In this document: piece after piece, positions 55,389 through 64,000 of the stretch
How the letters are laid out: each line of letters begins with the position of its first letter
Numbering within the stretch: position 1 is the stretch's first letter
Source of the DNA: Mesorhizobium sp. WSM3626
GTDB taxonomy: Bacteria > Pseudomonadota > Alphaproteobacteria > Rhizobiales > Rhizobiaceae
Direction of reading: 5' to 3'
Length of the DNA: 64,000 nt
NCBI RefSeq assembly: GCF_000513935.1
Contig: NZ_AZUY01000001.1
Span: 259,382 to 323,381, forward strand
The notes under the pieces: model-generated
The model's input: only the letters and a program-made list of their open reading frames with translations
Databases searched by the model: none
Told to the model about the DNA's origin: nothing
Program-made: the position numbers and the translations under genes

Positions 55389-55906
55389 TGCATGTCGCGA
55401 TCTACGTCGCCATTGCCGAGAACGGCGTGATCGGGCGGGATGGTGGGTTGCCCTGGCGGCTCTCCACCGACCTCAAGCGCTTCAAGGCCGACACGATGGG
55501 CAAGCCCATCATCATGGGCCGCAAGACCTATGAAGGCATCGGCCGGCCGCTGCCGGGCAGGCTGAACATCGTCGTCACCCGCGACAAGGCGTGGCGCGCC
55601 GAGGGCGTCGAGGTGGCGCATACACTGGAAGCCGCGATCCAGCTGGCGACGGTGCGCGGACGCTGCATGACAGGCGTCGACGAGGTCTGCATCATCGGCG
55701 GCGGCGAGATCTATACCCAGGCGCTGCCGCTGGCGGACCGCCTGCACGTCACCCATGTGCTGGCCGCCGTCGACGGCGACGCGTATTTCCCGCCGATCGA
55801 CCCTGATATATGGCACGTGGTCAGTTCGCAGGAGGTTCCGTCAGGAGAAAAGGACAGCCATGCGACGCGCTATACGGTTTACGAGCGCCGCCGCGAGATG
55901 GTTTGA
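55388..55906 (+). CDS. folA: Dihydrofolate reductase FolA
   Basis: Reduces dihydrofolate made by ThyA. 172 residues. Seen: VAIAENGVIGRDGGLPWRLSTDLKRFK with the active-site acid replaced by the usual Asp in the DLKRF helix, MGRKTYEGIGRPLPGR, and IIGGGEIYTQALPLADRLHVTHV. The ATG at 55388 overlaps the DUF4424 stop; a TTG one codon earlier is unlikely. Its product cooperates with thyA, 5.3 kb upstream. Confidence 0.97.
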   Translation: MHVAIYVAIAENGVIGRDGGLPWRLSTDLKRFKADTMGKPIIMGRKTYEGIGRPLPGRLNIVVTRDKAWRAEGVEVAHTLEAAIQLATVRGRCMTGVDEVCIIGGGEIYTQALPLADRLHVTHVLAAVDGDAYFPPIDPDIWHVVSSQEVPSGEKDSHATRYTVYERRREMV

Positions 55907-55979
55907 AAACAAAAACGACATTTAAGGACGACAAAGGGTCGCTACCGGCCCAAAACGGATGAAGTCGACGGGCATCGCG

Positions 55980-56008
55980 TTGAAAGCGTGCCGTGGCGTC
56001 CCTATAGA
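55980..56008 (+). promoter_or_regulatory. Candidate sigma-70 promoter for the hflK operon
   Basis: TTGAAA (55980-55985), 17-base spacer, TATAGA (56003-56008), 64 bases before the hflK ATG. Both hexamers are close to consensus and the spacing is optimal. It is the best housekeeping promoter seen in the window. Confidence 0.65.
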
Positions 56009-56071
56009 AGAACGACACTGGATTTGCGCCGTACCGCGGCGCTTGAGGGAATTCCAAGCGAAAGGACATTC

Positions 56072-57187
56072 ATGCCCTGGAACGACAAAGGTGGCGGAGG
56101 CGGCGGCCCGTGGGGCGGCGGCGGCAACAACCAGGGGCCCTGGGGGCAGGGACCCAAGGGGCCGAGCGGCCCGCAGGGGTCGCCTCCCGACCTCGAAGAC
56201 ATCATTCGCCGTGGCCAGGATCGGCTGAGGCGCGCGCTTCCCGGCGGCGGTGGCGCCAGTCCGGCCGTGTTCGGGCTGATCGCCGCGGTGCTGGTCGTTC
56301 TGTGGGCCTTCCAGGCGGTCTATACCGTGCAGCCCGACGAGGTCGCGGTCGAACTTCGCTTCGGCAAGCCGAAGGCCGAGCTTTCCCAGCCTGGCCTGCA
56401 CTTCCATTGGTGGCCGCTTGAAACCGTCGAGACGGCCAAGATTTCAGAGCAGCTCGTCGACATTGGCGGTGGCAACACCAGCGGCAACGGCCTGATGCTC
56501 TCGGGCGACCAGAACATCGTCAATGTACAGTTTTCGGTGGCCTACCAGGTCTCCGAACCCCGCGCTTACCTGTTCGACGTTTCCGACCCGGACGGCATGC
56601 TGCGGCAGGTTGCCGAGAGCGCCATGCGCGAAGCCGTCGGCCGCCGGCCGGCACAAGACATTTTCCGCGACGACCGCCAGGGCATTGCCGCCTCGGTGCG
56701 CGAGATCATCCAGACGACACTGGACGGCTACAAGGCCGGTCTCAACGTCAACGCCGTCTCCATCGAGGATGCAGCACCGCCACGCGAGGTGGCAGATGCG
56801 TTCGACGAGGTGCAGCGCGCCGAGCAGGACGAGGACAAGTTCGTCGAGCAGGCCAATCAGTATTCCAACCAGAAGCTCGGCCAGGCGCGCGGCGAAGCAG
56901 CCCAGGTCCGCGAAGACGCGGCCGCCTACAAAAATCGTGTGGTGCAGGAAGCCGAAGGTGAGGCCCAGCGCTTCATCTCGGTCTACGACGAATATGCCAA
57001 GGCCCCCGATGTCACGCGCAAACGCCTTTATCTGGAAACCATGGAGAGGGTTCTGAAGGACTCGAGCAAGGTCATCGTCGAGCAAGGCAACGGACAAGGT
57101 GTCCTGCCCTATCTGCCGCTGCCCGCATTGCAGCCGAAACCGCCGGCGCCGGCTGCCCCCGCCGCGAGCACGGGAGGTACCCAGTGA
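56072..57187 (+). CDS. hflK: FtsH protease modulator HflK
   Basis: A 371-residue SPFH-domain membrane protein that with HflC forms a cage around FtsH in the inner membrane. A Gly/Pro/Asn-rich cytoplasmic N-terminus (residues 6-45) precedes one helix (PAVFGLIAAVLVVLWAFQAVY), then the band-7 domain (VQPDEVAVELRFGKP, GDQNIVNVQFSVAYQV) and an Ala/Glu/Arg coiled coil. AAAGGAC before the ATG at 56072 sets the start. TGATG overlap with hflC. Confidence 0.96.
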   Translation: MPWNDKGGGGGGPWGGGGNNQGPWGQGPKGPSGPQGSPPDLEDIIRRGQDRLRRALPGGGGASPAVFGLIAAVLVVLWAFQAVYTVQPDEVAVELRFGKPKAELSQPGLHFHWWPLETVETAKISEQLVDIGGGNTSGNGLMLSGDQNIVNVQFSVAYQVSEPRAYLFDVSDPDGMLRQVAESAMREAVGRRPAQDIFRDDRQGIAASVREIIQTTLDGYKAGLNVNAVSIEDAAPPREVADAFDEVQRAEQDEDKFVEQANQYSNQKLGQARGEAAQVREDAAAYKNRVVQEAEGEAQRFISVYDEYAKAPDVTRKRLYLETMERVLKDSSKVIVEQGNGQGVLPYLPLPALQPKPPAPAAPAASTGGTQ

Positions 57188-58155
57188 TGATGGCCAACCG
57201 TCTTCCCATCTTCGTCATCGTAGCGGCGGTCATCCTGTTCCTGATCTATTCCTCGGTCTTCGTGGTCAATGCGCGCCAGCAGGCGCTGGTGCTCCGTTTC
57301 GGCGAGATCGTTGACGTCAAGAGCGAGCCAGGCATCTACTTCAAGGCGCCGTTCTCGTTCTTCGACGCCGACACGGTGCAGCTGATCGAGAACAGGGTGC
57401 TGCGCTTCGATCTCGACAATATTCGCGTCCAGGTGTCGGGCGGCAAGTTCTATGAGGTCGATGCCTTCATCGCCTATCGCATCTCGGATCCGCGCGTCTT
57501 CCGTGCGGCGGTGTCGGGTCAGATCGAACTGGCCGAAGCGCGGCTCAGGACGCGTCTCGACGCAGCGTTGCGCCGCGTCTACGGCCTGCGCGATTTCGAG
57601 GCCGCGCTCTCCGAAGAGCGTGCCGTGATGATGCGCGAAGTTCGCGATCAGCTCAGGCCCGACGCCACGTCGCTCGGCTTGCAGATCGAGGACGTCCGCA
57701 TCCGCCGCACCGATCTGACGGCCGAAGTTTCACAGCAGACCTACGACCGCATGAAGGCGGAACGCCTGGCGGAGGCCGCGCGGCTGAGGGCACGCGGCAA
57801 CGAAGCGGCACAGCGCATTACGGCACGTGCCGATCGTGAAGTGGTCGAGATCGTTGCCGAAGCGCGGAAGGAGTCCGAGATCCTGCGCGGCGAGGGCGAA
57901 GCCCAGCGCAGCGCCACCTTCGCGGGAGCCTATCAGCGTGATCCGGCCTTCTTCGACTTCTACCGGTCGATGAATGCCTATGGCACCGCGCTGGACAGCA
58001 CCGGGACCACCATGGTGCTGTCGCCAAGCTCGGAGTTCTTCCGCTACTTCCGCGATCCTGACGGCAAGGAAGGACCGGCGAAACCGACATCGCCGGCACC
58101 CGCCGCGCCGGCGGCACCTGCCGCGCCGGCGACACAGCCCAGCACCGGCCAGTAA
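57187..58155 (+). CDS. hflC: FtsH protease modulator HflC
   Basis: A 322-residue partner of HflK. N-terminal helix (PIFVIVAAVILFLIYSSVFVV), band-7 domain (VVNARQQALVLRFGEIVDV, ISDPRVFRAAV), a helical stretch with RMKAERLAEAARLRARGNEAAQ, DFYRSMNAYGTAL and an Ala/Pro-rich tail. The first ATG overlaps the hflK stop; a second ATG follows directly. Confidence 0.96.
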   Translation: MMANRLPIFVIVAAVILFLIYSSVFVVNARQQALVLRFGEIVDVKSEPGIYFKAPFSFFDADTVQLIENRVLRFDLDNIRVQVSGGKFYEVDAFIAYRISDPRVFRAAVSGQIELAEARLRTRLDAALRRVYGLRDFEAALSEERAVMMREVRDQLRPDATSLGLQIEDVRIRRTDLTAEVSQQTYDRMKAERLAEAARLRARGNEAAQRITARADREVVEIVAEARKESEILRGEGEAQRSATFAGAYQRDPAFFDFYRSMNAYGTALDSTGTTMVLSPSSEFFRYFRDPDGKEGPAKPTSPAPAAPAAPAAPATQPSTGQ

Positions 58156-58161
58156 CGGCCG

Positions 58162-58350
58162 GTGCAGGATTTCTTCGCGGCGATAGGCCTGGTCCTTGTC
58201 ATAGAGGGCCTGGTCTATGGCGGCTTCCCCCGCTTTGCGAGGAAGCTCGCGGGCGAAGTGCTGTCGATGCCGGAGAATGCATTGCGGATTGGCGGGCTGG
58301 CCGCCATCGCCATCGGTGTCGGCATCGTTTGGCTGGTGCGGGGCGGGTAA
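58162..58350 (+). CDS. DUF2065 family small membrane protein
   Basis: Sixty-two residues, two membrane helices: FFAAIGLVLVIEGLVYGGFP and ALRIGGLAAIAIGVGIVWLV. The DUF2065 family is found almost only beside hflKC. GTG start 6 bases after the hflC stop. Function unknown; likely works with the HflKC-FtsH complex by context. Confidence 0.88.
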   Translation: MQDFFAAIGLVLVIEGLVYGGFPRFARKLAGEVLSMPENALRIGGLAAIAIGVGIVWLVRGG

Positions 58351-58495
58351 AGGCGTCCGGTTTGCGGAATAACGCTCGATTTACGCTCCGCCGATAGCCA
58401 TAGCCGCAAACGTGCCGTATTTCTTGCCATCATGGCGCGACACGGCGTTTTCGTCGAAGCGCTTTTCTCTTTCAGAAATGCCGGGAGGCTTCTCG

Positions 58496-60013
58496 ATGAC
58501 ATCCAACACCCTTTTGCGCGCCGCTCGACGGACGTTGGTCGCCGGTACGGCAGCGCTTGTCCTGGGCACTGCCGCCATCCCGTCCTTCGTGACGCCGACA
58601 TTCGCCGCCGACGGGCCTGCCTCGGTCGCCGACCTGGCGCAAGGCGTGCTCGGCGCGGTGGTCAACATCTCGACCTCGCAGACGGTGAAGGGCACCGAAG
58701 GGCCGGGCGCCGTGCCGATGCCGCAGCTGCCCGAAGGCTCGCCCTTCCAGGACTTCTTCGACGACTTCTTCAAGAACCGCGGTGGCGATAAGGACAATGG
58801 GTCGCAAAAGGTGCAGTCGCTCGGTTCGGGTTTCGTCATCGACGCCGAACAAGGCATCGTCGTCACCAACAACCACGTGATCGCCGATGCCGACGACATC
58901 GAGGTCAATTTTTCCGATGGCGTGACCTTGAAGGCGACGCTGGTCGGCACCGATACCAAGACCGACGTCGCGGTGCTGAAGGTCGATCCGAAAGGCCACA
59001 AGCTGACGGCGGTGAAATTCGGCGATTCCACCAAGATGCGCGTCGGCGACTGGGTGATGGCGGTCGGCAATCCGTTCGGCCTCGGCGGCACCGTCACCGT
59101 CGGCATCGTCTCGGCACGCAACCGAGACATCAATTCGGGCCCTTATGACGATTTCATCCAGACCGATGCGGCGATCAACCGCGGCAATTCGGGCGGACCG
59201 CTGTTCAACAGCGCCGGCGAGGTCATCGGCATGAACACCGCGATCATTTCGCCGTCCGGCGGATCGATCGGCATCGGCTTCTCCATTCCCTCGCAGCTCG
59301 CCTCGGGCGTCGTCGAGCAGTTGCGCCAATATGGCGAGACGCGGCGCGGCTGGCTCGGCGTGCGCATCCAGCCGGTGACGGACGACATCGCGGAAAGCCT
59401 GGGCATGGCGACCGCCAAGGGCGCGCTGGTGGCCGGCGTCATCAAGGGCGGACCAGTCGACAACGGCACCATCCAGGCCGGCGACGTCGTCATCAAGTTC
59501 GACGGCAAGGACATCCATGAAATGCGCGACCTGCCGCGCGTCGTGGCCGAAAGCCCAGTGGGCAAGGCCGTCGACGTGCTGATCGTGCGCAAGGGCGTCG
59601 AGCAGACGGTGAAGGTGACGCTCGGCCGGCTCGAGGATGGCGAGAAGCTCGCCAGCGGCGAGAATGGCAACACCGACCAGAACAAGGGCGGCGACAAGGC
59701 TCCGGCTGTCTCGACCGCCGCAGTGCTTGGCATGACGGTCGGCGAACTCAATGACGAGACGCGCAAGAAGTTCAGCATCGCCGGAGATGTCTCCGGCGTC
59801 GTCATCACCGAGGTGGCAAAGGACTCCGCCGCCGCCGAACGCGGTATCCAGCCGGGCGAAGTGATCACCGAGATCGCGCAGGAATCGGTCGCCACGCCCA
59901 AGGACGTCATGGACAGGATTGGCGCGCTGAAGGAGCAGGGGCGCAAGAACGCGCTGCTGATGCTGGCTTCGAAGACCGGTGAGCTCAGGTTCGTGACGAT
60001 CCGGATGGATTGA
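58496..60013 (+). CDS. degP: Do family periplasmic serine protease DegP-like
   Basis: A 505-residue secreted protease-chaperone. Signal peptide (residues 1-37, ending TFAA), trypsin-like domain with catalytic His in VVTNNHVIADADDIEV, Asp in TKTDVAVLKVD and Ser in NRGNSGGPLFNSAGEV, then two PDZ domains (RRGWLGVRIQPVTDDIAE, and ISGVVI-like VSGVVITEVAKDSAAAERG). GGGAGG lies 7 bases before the ATG at 58496. Last gene of the hflK operon, fitting envelope quality control. Confidence 0.96.
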   Translation: MTSNTLLRAARRTLVAGTAALVLGTAAIPSFVTPTFAADGPASVADLAQGVLGAVVNISTSQTVKGTEGPGAVPMPQLPEGSPFQDFFDDFFKNRGGDKDNGSQKVQSLGSGFVIDAEQGIVVTNNHVIADADDIEVNFSDGVTLKATLVGTDTKTDVAVLKVDPKGHKLTAVKFGDSTKMRVGDWVMAVGNPFGLGGTVTVGIVSARNRDINSGPYDDFIQTDAAINRGNSGGPLFNSAGEVIGMNTAIISPSGGSIGIGFSIPSQLASGVVEQLRQYGETRRGWLGVRIQPVTDDIAESLGMATAKGALVAGVIKGGPVDNGTIQAGDVVIKFDGKDIHEMRDLPRVVAESPVGKAVDVLIVRKGVEQTVKVTLGRLEDGEKLASGENGNTDQNKGGDKAPAVSTAAVLGMTVGELNDETRKKFSIAGDVSGVVITEVAKDSAAAERGIQPGEVITEIAQESVATPKDVMDRIGALKEQGRKNALLMLASKTGELRFVTIRMD

Positions 60014-60068
60014 CGTTCGAGGTCGTTCCAGTTGTCAGTCCTGCCGAACTGCTGGAAGGATTTCGAAT

Positions 60069-60329
60069 ATGATCAAGGCAACCTATCCTTTGAAGCTTCC
60101 ACAGTCAGTCAAGGAAGCAGCCGCGCGCTTGGCAAAGGCCGACGGTGTATCGCTCAATCAGTGGATCGCTTCTGCCGTGGCGCAGAAGGTCGGAGCAATG
60201 GAAACGGCGACCGATTTCCTGCGTCGCAGGGCAGGTGGTGCATCGGGCGACGACTTCGCAAAAATGCTCGACCGCGTCGCCGCCGCATCGCCACAACCTG
60301 GCGACGAACTCCCTTCGGACAGGCATTGA
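60069..60329 (+). CDS. HicB/Arc-like ribbon-helix-helix antitoxin-type protein, solitary
   Basis: An 86-residue protein with MIKATYPLKLPQSVKEAAAR, ADGVSLNQWIASAVAQKVGA, the RHH fold of HicB-like antitoxins and CopG-type regulators, then TATDFLRRRAGG and an acidic tail. No toxin gene is adjacent: the next gene converges and is an acetyltransferase. Probably a stand-alone regulator or orphan antitoxin. GAAGGA 5' of the ATG. Confidence 0.83.
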   Translation: MIKATYPLKLPQSVKEAAARLAKADGVSLNQWIASAVAQKVGAMETATDFLRRRAGGASGDDFAKMLDRVAAASPQPGDELPSDRH

Positions 60330-60893
60330 TCAGCCGCGGTTCGCCTGCCAGTCTTGGCGAGACAGCCGGTAGAACACATTCCGCTCGAGCGCGGGATGGC
60401 TGTCGGGAATACCGGGATGATCGAAATCGGCGGAGGGATCGGCTGTCATGCCGAGACGTTCCATGACGGCAGTCGAGCGGCGGTTGTCGGCGACGGCGAA
60501 GGAAACGATTTCGTCGAGGGCCAATGTCTCGAAACCGTAGGCCAGCCATGCCTCGGCGGCCTCGGTGACATAGCCCTTGCCCCAGAATTCGGGCGCCAGC
60601 CGCCAACCGATCTCGATCATGCTGGCGGGCAGGAACGGCAGGTGATCGGTTCCGGTGATGCCGACAAAGCCGATGCATTCGCCCGTGGTAACGATCTCCG
60701 CGGCCGCGAAGCCAATGCCGTCGCGATCGATGGCGGCGCGGAACTCATCCATCTTGGCGTCGGCGGCGGCGCGGTCGCGGCGAAACGGGAAGAACTCCAT
60801 CACGCGTTCATCGGAATTGATGCGATGGAACAATTGGCGGTCGCGATCCTCCCAATTGCGCAGGATCAGTCGTTCGGTACGAATTGGTTTCAT
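60330..60893 (-). CDS. GNAT family N-acetyltransferase (RimJ/RimL-like)
   Basis: A 187-residue acetyltransferase. IRTERLILRNWEDRDRQLFH opens the fold; IEIGWRLAPEFWGKGYVTEAAEAWLAYGF is the acetyl-CoA-binding segment, and AVADNRRSTAVMERLGM closes it. Substrate unknown, perhaps a protein N-terminus or small molecule. It overlaps the serB stop by 4 bases, so it is expressed downstream of serB. Confidence 0.93.
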   Translation of the reverse strand: MKPIRTERLILRNWEDRDRQLFHRINSDERVMEFFPFRRDRAAADAKMDEFRAAIDRDGIGFAAAEIVTTGECIGFVGITGTDHLPFLPASMIEIGWRLAPEFWGKGYVTEAAEAWLAYGFETLALDEIVSFAVADNRRSTAVMERLGMTADPSADFDHPGIPDSHPALERNVFYRLSRQDWQANRG

Positions 60894-61777
60894 TGCACGA
60901 ATTCTTCCTGCCGGTAGCCCTGCAGATAGAGCAGCGCGGTTAGGTCGGCATGGTCGATCCGGACTTTTGCCTGCGCCGCGACGCTAGGCTTGGCATGGAG
61001 CGCGACACCGGTGCCGGCCAGGCGGATCATGTCGAGATCGTTGGCGCCGTCGCCGACGGCGATGGCATCGGCCGGCGTCAAGCCAAGGCGCGCACAGATT
61101 TCGAGCAGCGCCTCGGCCTTGGCGGCGCGGCCGAGGATCGGCTCGCCGACCAGCCCGGTGAAGCGTCCATCCTGGTCGAGCAGGCTGTTGGCGCGGTTTT
61201 CCTGAAAGCCAAGCATCGCAGCGATGCGCGTGGTGAAGACCTCGAAACCGCCCGAGACGAGTGCAGTCCAGGCGCCGTTGGCGCGCATGGTCTGGACCAG
61301 CGCGCGGCCGCCCGAGGCCAGCGTCAGCCGATTGGCGACGATATGCTCGACCACGGCGGCATCGAGACCCTTGAGCAGCGCCACGCGCTCGCGCAGCGCC
61401 GGCTCGAAGGCGATCTCGCCATTCATCGACCGCGCGGTGATGGCCGCCACGTGATCCTTGACGCCGATCTCGTCGGCCAGTTCGTCAATGCACTCCTGGT
61501 CGATCATGGTCGAATCCATATCGGCGATAAGGATTTTCTTGCGGCGTGTTTCAGCCTGCTGGACGATCACATCGATGGGCTCAACGGCCAATGCGGCACG
61601 AAGCCCTGCAGTCGTTTCATCAGCCTGCGCCGCTGGCGGCAGGGCAAGATCACAGGCAATGCCTTCGGCCAGCCAGACGACAGCGCTTGCGCCCACCGAC
61701 CGTGAGGCCATATTCGCAAGCGACGGCGACAGAGCGCGGTCAGCGGGATGGGAAACAAGCGTGGCAATGAGCGGCAT
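60890..61777 (-). CDS. serB: Phosphoserine phosphatase SerB
   Basis: Last step of serine synthesis. A 295-residue HAD enzyme: N-terminal regulatory region of about 85 residues, nucleophile motif [20 protein letters not shown], motif [13 protein letters not shown], and motif [32 protein letters not shown] at 61777 matches homologues; the frame stays open upstream. The start overlaps the miaA start region head to head by 11 bases. Confidence 0.95.
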   Translation of the reverse strand: MPLIATLVSHPADRALSPSLANMASRSVGASAVVWLAEGIACDLALPPAAQADETTAGLRAALAVEPIDVIVQQAETRRKKILIADMDSTMIDQECIDELADEIGVKDHVAAITARSMNGEIAFEPALRERVALLKGLDAAVVEHIVANRLTLASGGRALVQTMRANGAWTALVSGGFEVFTTRIAAMLGFQENRANSLLDQDGRFTGLVGEPILGRAAKAEALLEICARLGLTPADAIAVGDGANDLDMIRLAGTGVALHAKPSVAAQAKVRIDHADLTALLYLQGYRQEEFVQ

Positions 61778-62756
61778 CGAGGATTCCGGCGCGGATGCGG
61801 GCGAAGGCCGCGTGAAGAACGCGATCCTGATAGCTGGGCCGACCGCCAGCGGCAAGTCGGCGCTGGCGCTCGAACTGGCCGAACGCACAGGTGGCGTCAT
61901 CGTCAACACCGATTCCATGCAGGGCTATTCGGTTCTCGACGTCCTGACCGCCCGGCCGGAGGCGGCCGAGCTCGCAAGAGCGCCGCATTTTCTCTATGGG
62001 CATGTCCATCCCCGCTCCGCCTACTCGACCGGCGCCTGGCTGCGCGACGTGATGAAACTCATCGACGACGGCACGTTCTTCGAACGGCCTGACGGAACAC
62101 TCTCGCGGCGGCCAATCTTCGTCGGCGGCACCGGCCTTTATTTTCGCGCGCTGACCGAGGGTATTTCGGAAATGCCCGACATTCCGCAGCGGATCCGCGA
62201 TCGCTGGCGCTATGAGTTGAAGGAGCAAGGCGCGGTCAAGCTGCACGCCCTGTTGTTGCGTGAGGATTCGAGAGCCGCCATGCAGCTGAAGCCAACCGAC
62301 AGCCAGCGCATTGTGCGGGCGCTCGAGGTGCTCGACGCATCCGGCCGATCGATCCTGGAATGGCAGGCCGAGCGCGGCCGGCCGCTGATCGACAGGCAGA
62401 GCGCGCATTTCCTGGTCATCGAGCCGGACCGGGCGGCATTGGTCGACCGCATCGAACGACGTTTCGACCGGATGCTGGACAAGGGCGCGCTGGAGGAAGT
62501 CAAGCAGCTTGCGGCCCTTCATCTGGACCCAGACCTGCCGGCGATGAAAGCGATCGGCGTTCGCGAACTGCAGGCTGCGATGGCAGGGCAATCGAGCTTT
62601 CCCGAGGCGATCGAGCGCGCCAAGATCGCGACAAGGCAATATGCCAAGCGGCAGGGGACCTGGTTTCGCCATCAGCTGGGGCCGGAATGGCAGAGACTGC
62701 GCCCCGGTGACGATTGCGAAACCACGATCCAAACACTTGTTGCTAATGCAACTTAA
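61767..62756 (+). CDS. miaA: tRNA dimethylallyltransferase MiaA
   Basis: Adds the isopentenyl group to A37 of tRNAs reading U-starting codons. P-loop [20 protein letters not shown], then [54 protein letters not shown] and [16 protein letters not shown]. 329 residues with the ATG at 61767; a GTG at 61812 would start close to the P-loop and abolish overlap with serB. Which is used is undecided. Confidence 0.95.
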   Translation: MSGIEDSGADAGEGRVKNAILIAGPTASGKSALALELAERTGGVIVNTDSMQGYSVLDVLTARPEAAELARAPHFLYGHVHPRSAYSTGAWLRDVMKLIDDGTFFERPDGTLSRRPIFVGGTGLYFRALTEGISEMPDIPQRIRDRWRYELKEQGAVKLHALLLREDSRAAMQLKPTDSQRIVRALEVLDASGRSILEWQAERGRPLIDRQSAHFLVIEPDRAALVDRIERRFDRMLDKGALEEVKQLAALHLDPDLPAMKAIGVRELQAAMAGQSSFPEAIERAKIATRQYAKRQGTWFRHQLGPEWQRLRPGDDCETTIQTLVANAT

Positions 62757-62861
62757 AAAGTTGACCTTGAGGGCAAGGTTCCCGCCGAAGTTGCCGGAAT
62801 TAACGCTCCGTAAGGCGGTCGGTGCCATAAGGTCGGCGGGCACTTTTCCATCGGGGAGCAG

Positions 62862-63656
62862 ATGCGTTTCCATAAGGCGGAATCCGCTTTTTTCGTCTTT
62901 ATTTTCGTGATCCTCGCTGCTGGCCTGGTGACGCTGCACGCCTATGGGCTCTTGCAATCCTTCGCCACCGAGCTCCATACGCCTTCGGGCCTGGACAAGG
63001 TCATCTACCTCAACAAGCTGTTGTTCGCGACGGGCGTTCTGCTCGCGACCGCGCTGTTTTTCGGCATCTTCTTCATCTACCCGCTGATCCGCAAACAGGC
63101 GACGGAAGAAGGCAAGCTGCGCGCCATGACGGTTTCGCTCAGTGCCCGCTCGGAGACGTTCGAGCATGCCGCCCTGACGGACGGTCTGACGGGCATGCAG
63201 AATCGCCGCTATTTCGACGACGCGCTGAAGGAATATCTCGAGGAGTTCCGGCGCATCGAAAAGCCGGTCGGGCTGATGATCCTCGATCTCGACCATTTCA
63301 AGCAGGTCAACGATACCCACGGCCACGACGTCGGCGACGAGGTGCTCAAGGCTGTCGCCAGATGCCTCAAGGACATGACACGTTTCCACGATGTGGTGGC
63401 GCGCCTGGGCGGTGAGGAATTCGCCGTGGTCACGCCCAACATGGAGGCGGACCTCCTGGCCAAATTCGCCGAGCGCATCCGCAAGGCGATCGCCAACATG
63501 TCGATCCTCTCCGGCAACAATGTCCGGCTCAAGATCACGACCAGCGTCGGCCTCGCCGTCTGGGACCGCAAGGAAACCGCCGAGGAATTCTACCGCCGCG
63601 CCGACCGCCAGCTCTACGAAGCCAAGAGGCAAGGCCGTAATCGCGTCTGCGCCTAA
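62862..63656 (+). CDS. Diguanylate cyclase (GGDEF domain), membrane-bound
   Basis: A 264-residue enzyme making cyclic di-GMP. Two N-terminal helices (about residues 10-30 and 50-75) enclose a short periplasmic loop. The GGDEF domain begins at ALTDGLTGMQNRRYF and has the active-site RLGGEEFAVV. An RFHD inhibitory I-site sits five residues before GGEEF, so product feedback inhibition is expected. ATG 8 bases after GGGGAG. Starts 105 bases after miaA. Confidence 0.95.
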   Translation: MRFHKAESAFFVFIFVILAAGLVTLHAYGLLQSFATELHTPSGLDKVIYLNKLLFATGVLLATALFFGIFFIYPLIRKQATEEGKLRAMTVSLSARSETFEHAALTDGLTGMQNRRYFDDALKEYLEEFRRIEKPVGLMILDLDHFKQVNDTHGHDVGDEVLKAVARCLKDMTRFHDVVARLGGEEFAVVTPNMEADLLAKFAERIRKAIANMSILSGNNVRLKITTSVGLAVWDRKETAEEFYRRADRQLYEAKRQGRNRVCA

Positions 63657-64000
63657 AATCCCGTCAGGGAATTCGTGAGGCCGGCCGTCTGCTGCCGTTT
63701 TCTGCGCTTCCGGTACTCATATGTGGACGGCCCCCTGCTTGCAAGGTTTTGGCTGAAGATGATTTGATCGGATCGCTTGCGCTCATATGTCCGGCCTTTT
63801 GCGCGCGGATATGTGAGCGCTGGCCTAGATGGGCTCACGGATAGCGAGTTCCAAACACGTACACGACATTGACTGCCAGTGAGCACCTCGGAGTGTCTCG
63901 CTCGTCCCGGTTCGACCGGTCACACCATCTTCTCCTCTGCTTGCAAGTTCCGGCCTTCAGTGTCGAGCGTGCGCTCGGCACCGAACTCTTAATGCTCTCA
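63657..64000. other. Right-edge region without a supported gene; contains an imperfect hairpin
   Basis: The 344 bases after the diguanylate cyclase carry no gene I can support. GCGCTCATATGTCC (63779-63792) and GGATATGTGAGCGC (63807-63820) form a 14-base inverted repeat with two mismatches around a 14-base loop; a third CTCATATGTGGAC copy lies at 63716. It may be the leader or terminator region before a gene beyond the window. Confidence 0.4.

Noticed and set aside
61740..63632. 630-codon open frame antisense to miaA and the GGDEF gene
   Set aside because: It spans two unrelated genes and their gap with no motif; the sense frames carry clear catalytic motifs.
63905..63935. tRNA-like GGTTCGAC segment
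   Set aside because: A T-arm-like CCGGTTCGACCGG is present but no acceptor stem or cloverleaf could be built around it.

Overview
The window reads as about 64 kb of chromosome from a high-GC alphaproteobacterium of the order Hyphomicrobiales (Rhizobiales), most likely Mesorhizobium or a close relative. The evidence is the permuted two-piece tmRNA with tag ANDNYAEARLAA, the sspB/DUF4169/ribbon-helix-helix trio, the hflK-hflC-DUF2065-degP operon, the DUF4424 and DUF2853 families, and short intergenic palindromes of the kind scattered through rhizobial genomes. There are no rRNA or tRNA genes, no CRISPR array and no prophage. Genus is inference from recognition, not from a search.

Layout. 1-9.7 kb: 3' part of ligA, a DUF2461 gene, azlC-azlD, a Xaa-Pro aminopeptidase, prmA with an SCO1-type copper protein, creA, a hexapeptide acyltransferase and a low-affinity iron permease-like protein. 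9.7-17.7 kb: short-chain dehydrogenase, TMEM175-like channel, a His/Pro-rich SH3 protein, MFS and MATE exporters, an L,D-transpeptidase and a phytase-like esterase. 17.9-22.1 kb: a 5'-truncated GcvT-type remnant coupled to an mttB-family gene, an orphan encapsulated-ferritin-like gene, then a clearly AT-richer island of about 2 kb with an HD-phosphohydrolase gene (broken by frameshifts) overlapping a YwgA/SocA-like gene. 22.1-31 kb: uvrD/pcrA with a 94-codon in-frame insertion, a PQQ glucose dehydrogenase, a dienelactone hydrolase, and a DMT exporter divergent from an Lrp regulator. 31-45 kb: thioesterase, FAD-linked oxidase, DinB protein, TetR regulator, frameshifted Dyp peroxidase, a large AsmA protein, an ECF sigma operon, MarR divergent from a ClC channel, and the sspB cluster. 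45-50 kb: TetR divergent from a Bcr/CflA exporter with a perfect 9-bp-arm operator, tmRNA with an AAA-ATPase remnant at its 3' end, DUF2853 and thyA.

50-64 kb: a molybdate block (decayed Mop/TOBE gene, candidate ModE site, modABC, one-domain modE), a 7-bp tandem repeat array between the convergent modE and cobF, then DUF4424, folA, the membrane-protein quality-control operon hflK-hflC-DUF2065-degP, a solitary antitoxin-like gene, a GNAT acetyltransferase, serB head-to-head with miaA, and a diguanylate cyclase. thyA and folA, which cooperate in dTMP/folate metabolism, flank the molybdate/cobF block.

The most interesting items are the AT-rich HD + YwgA-like pair beside an encapsulin-less EncFtn gene, the in-frame insertion in uvrD, the gene remnants at mttB, ssrA and thyA, and a recurring pattern of small indels in homopolymers that may be either pseudogenization or sequencing error.
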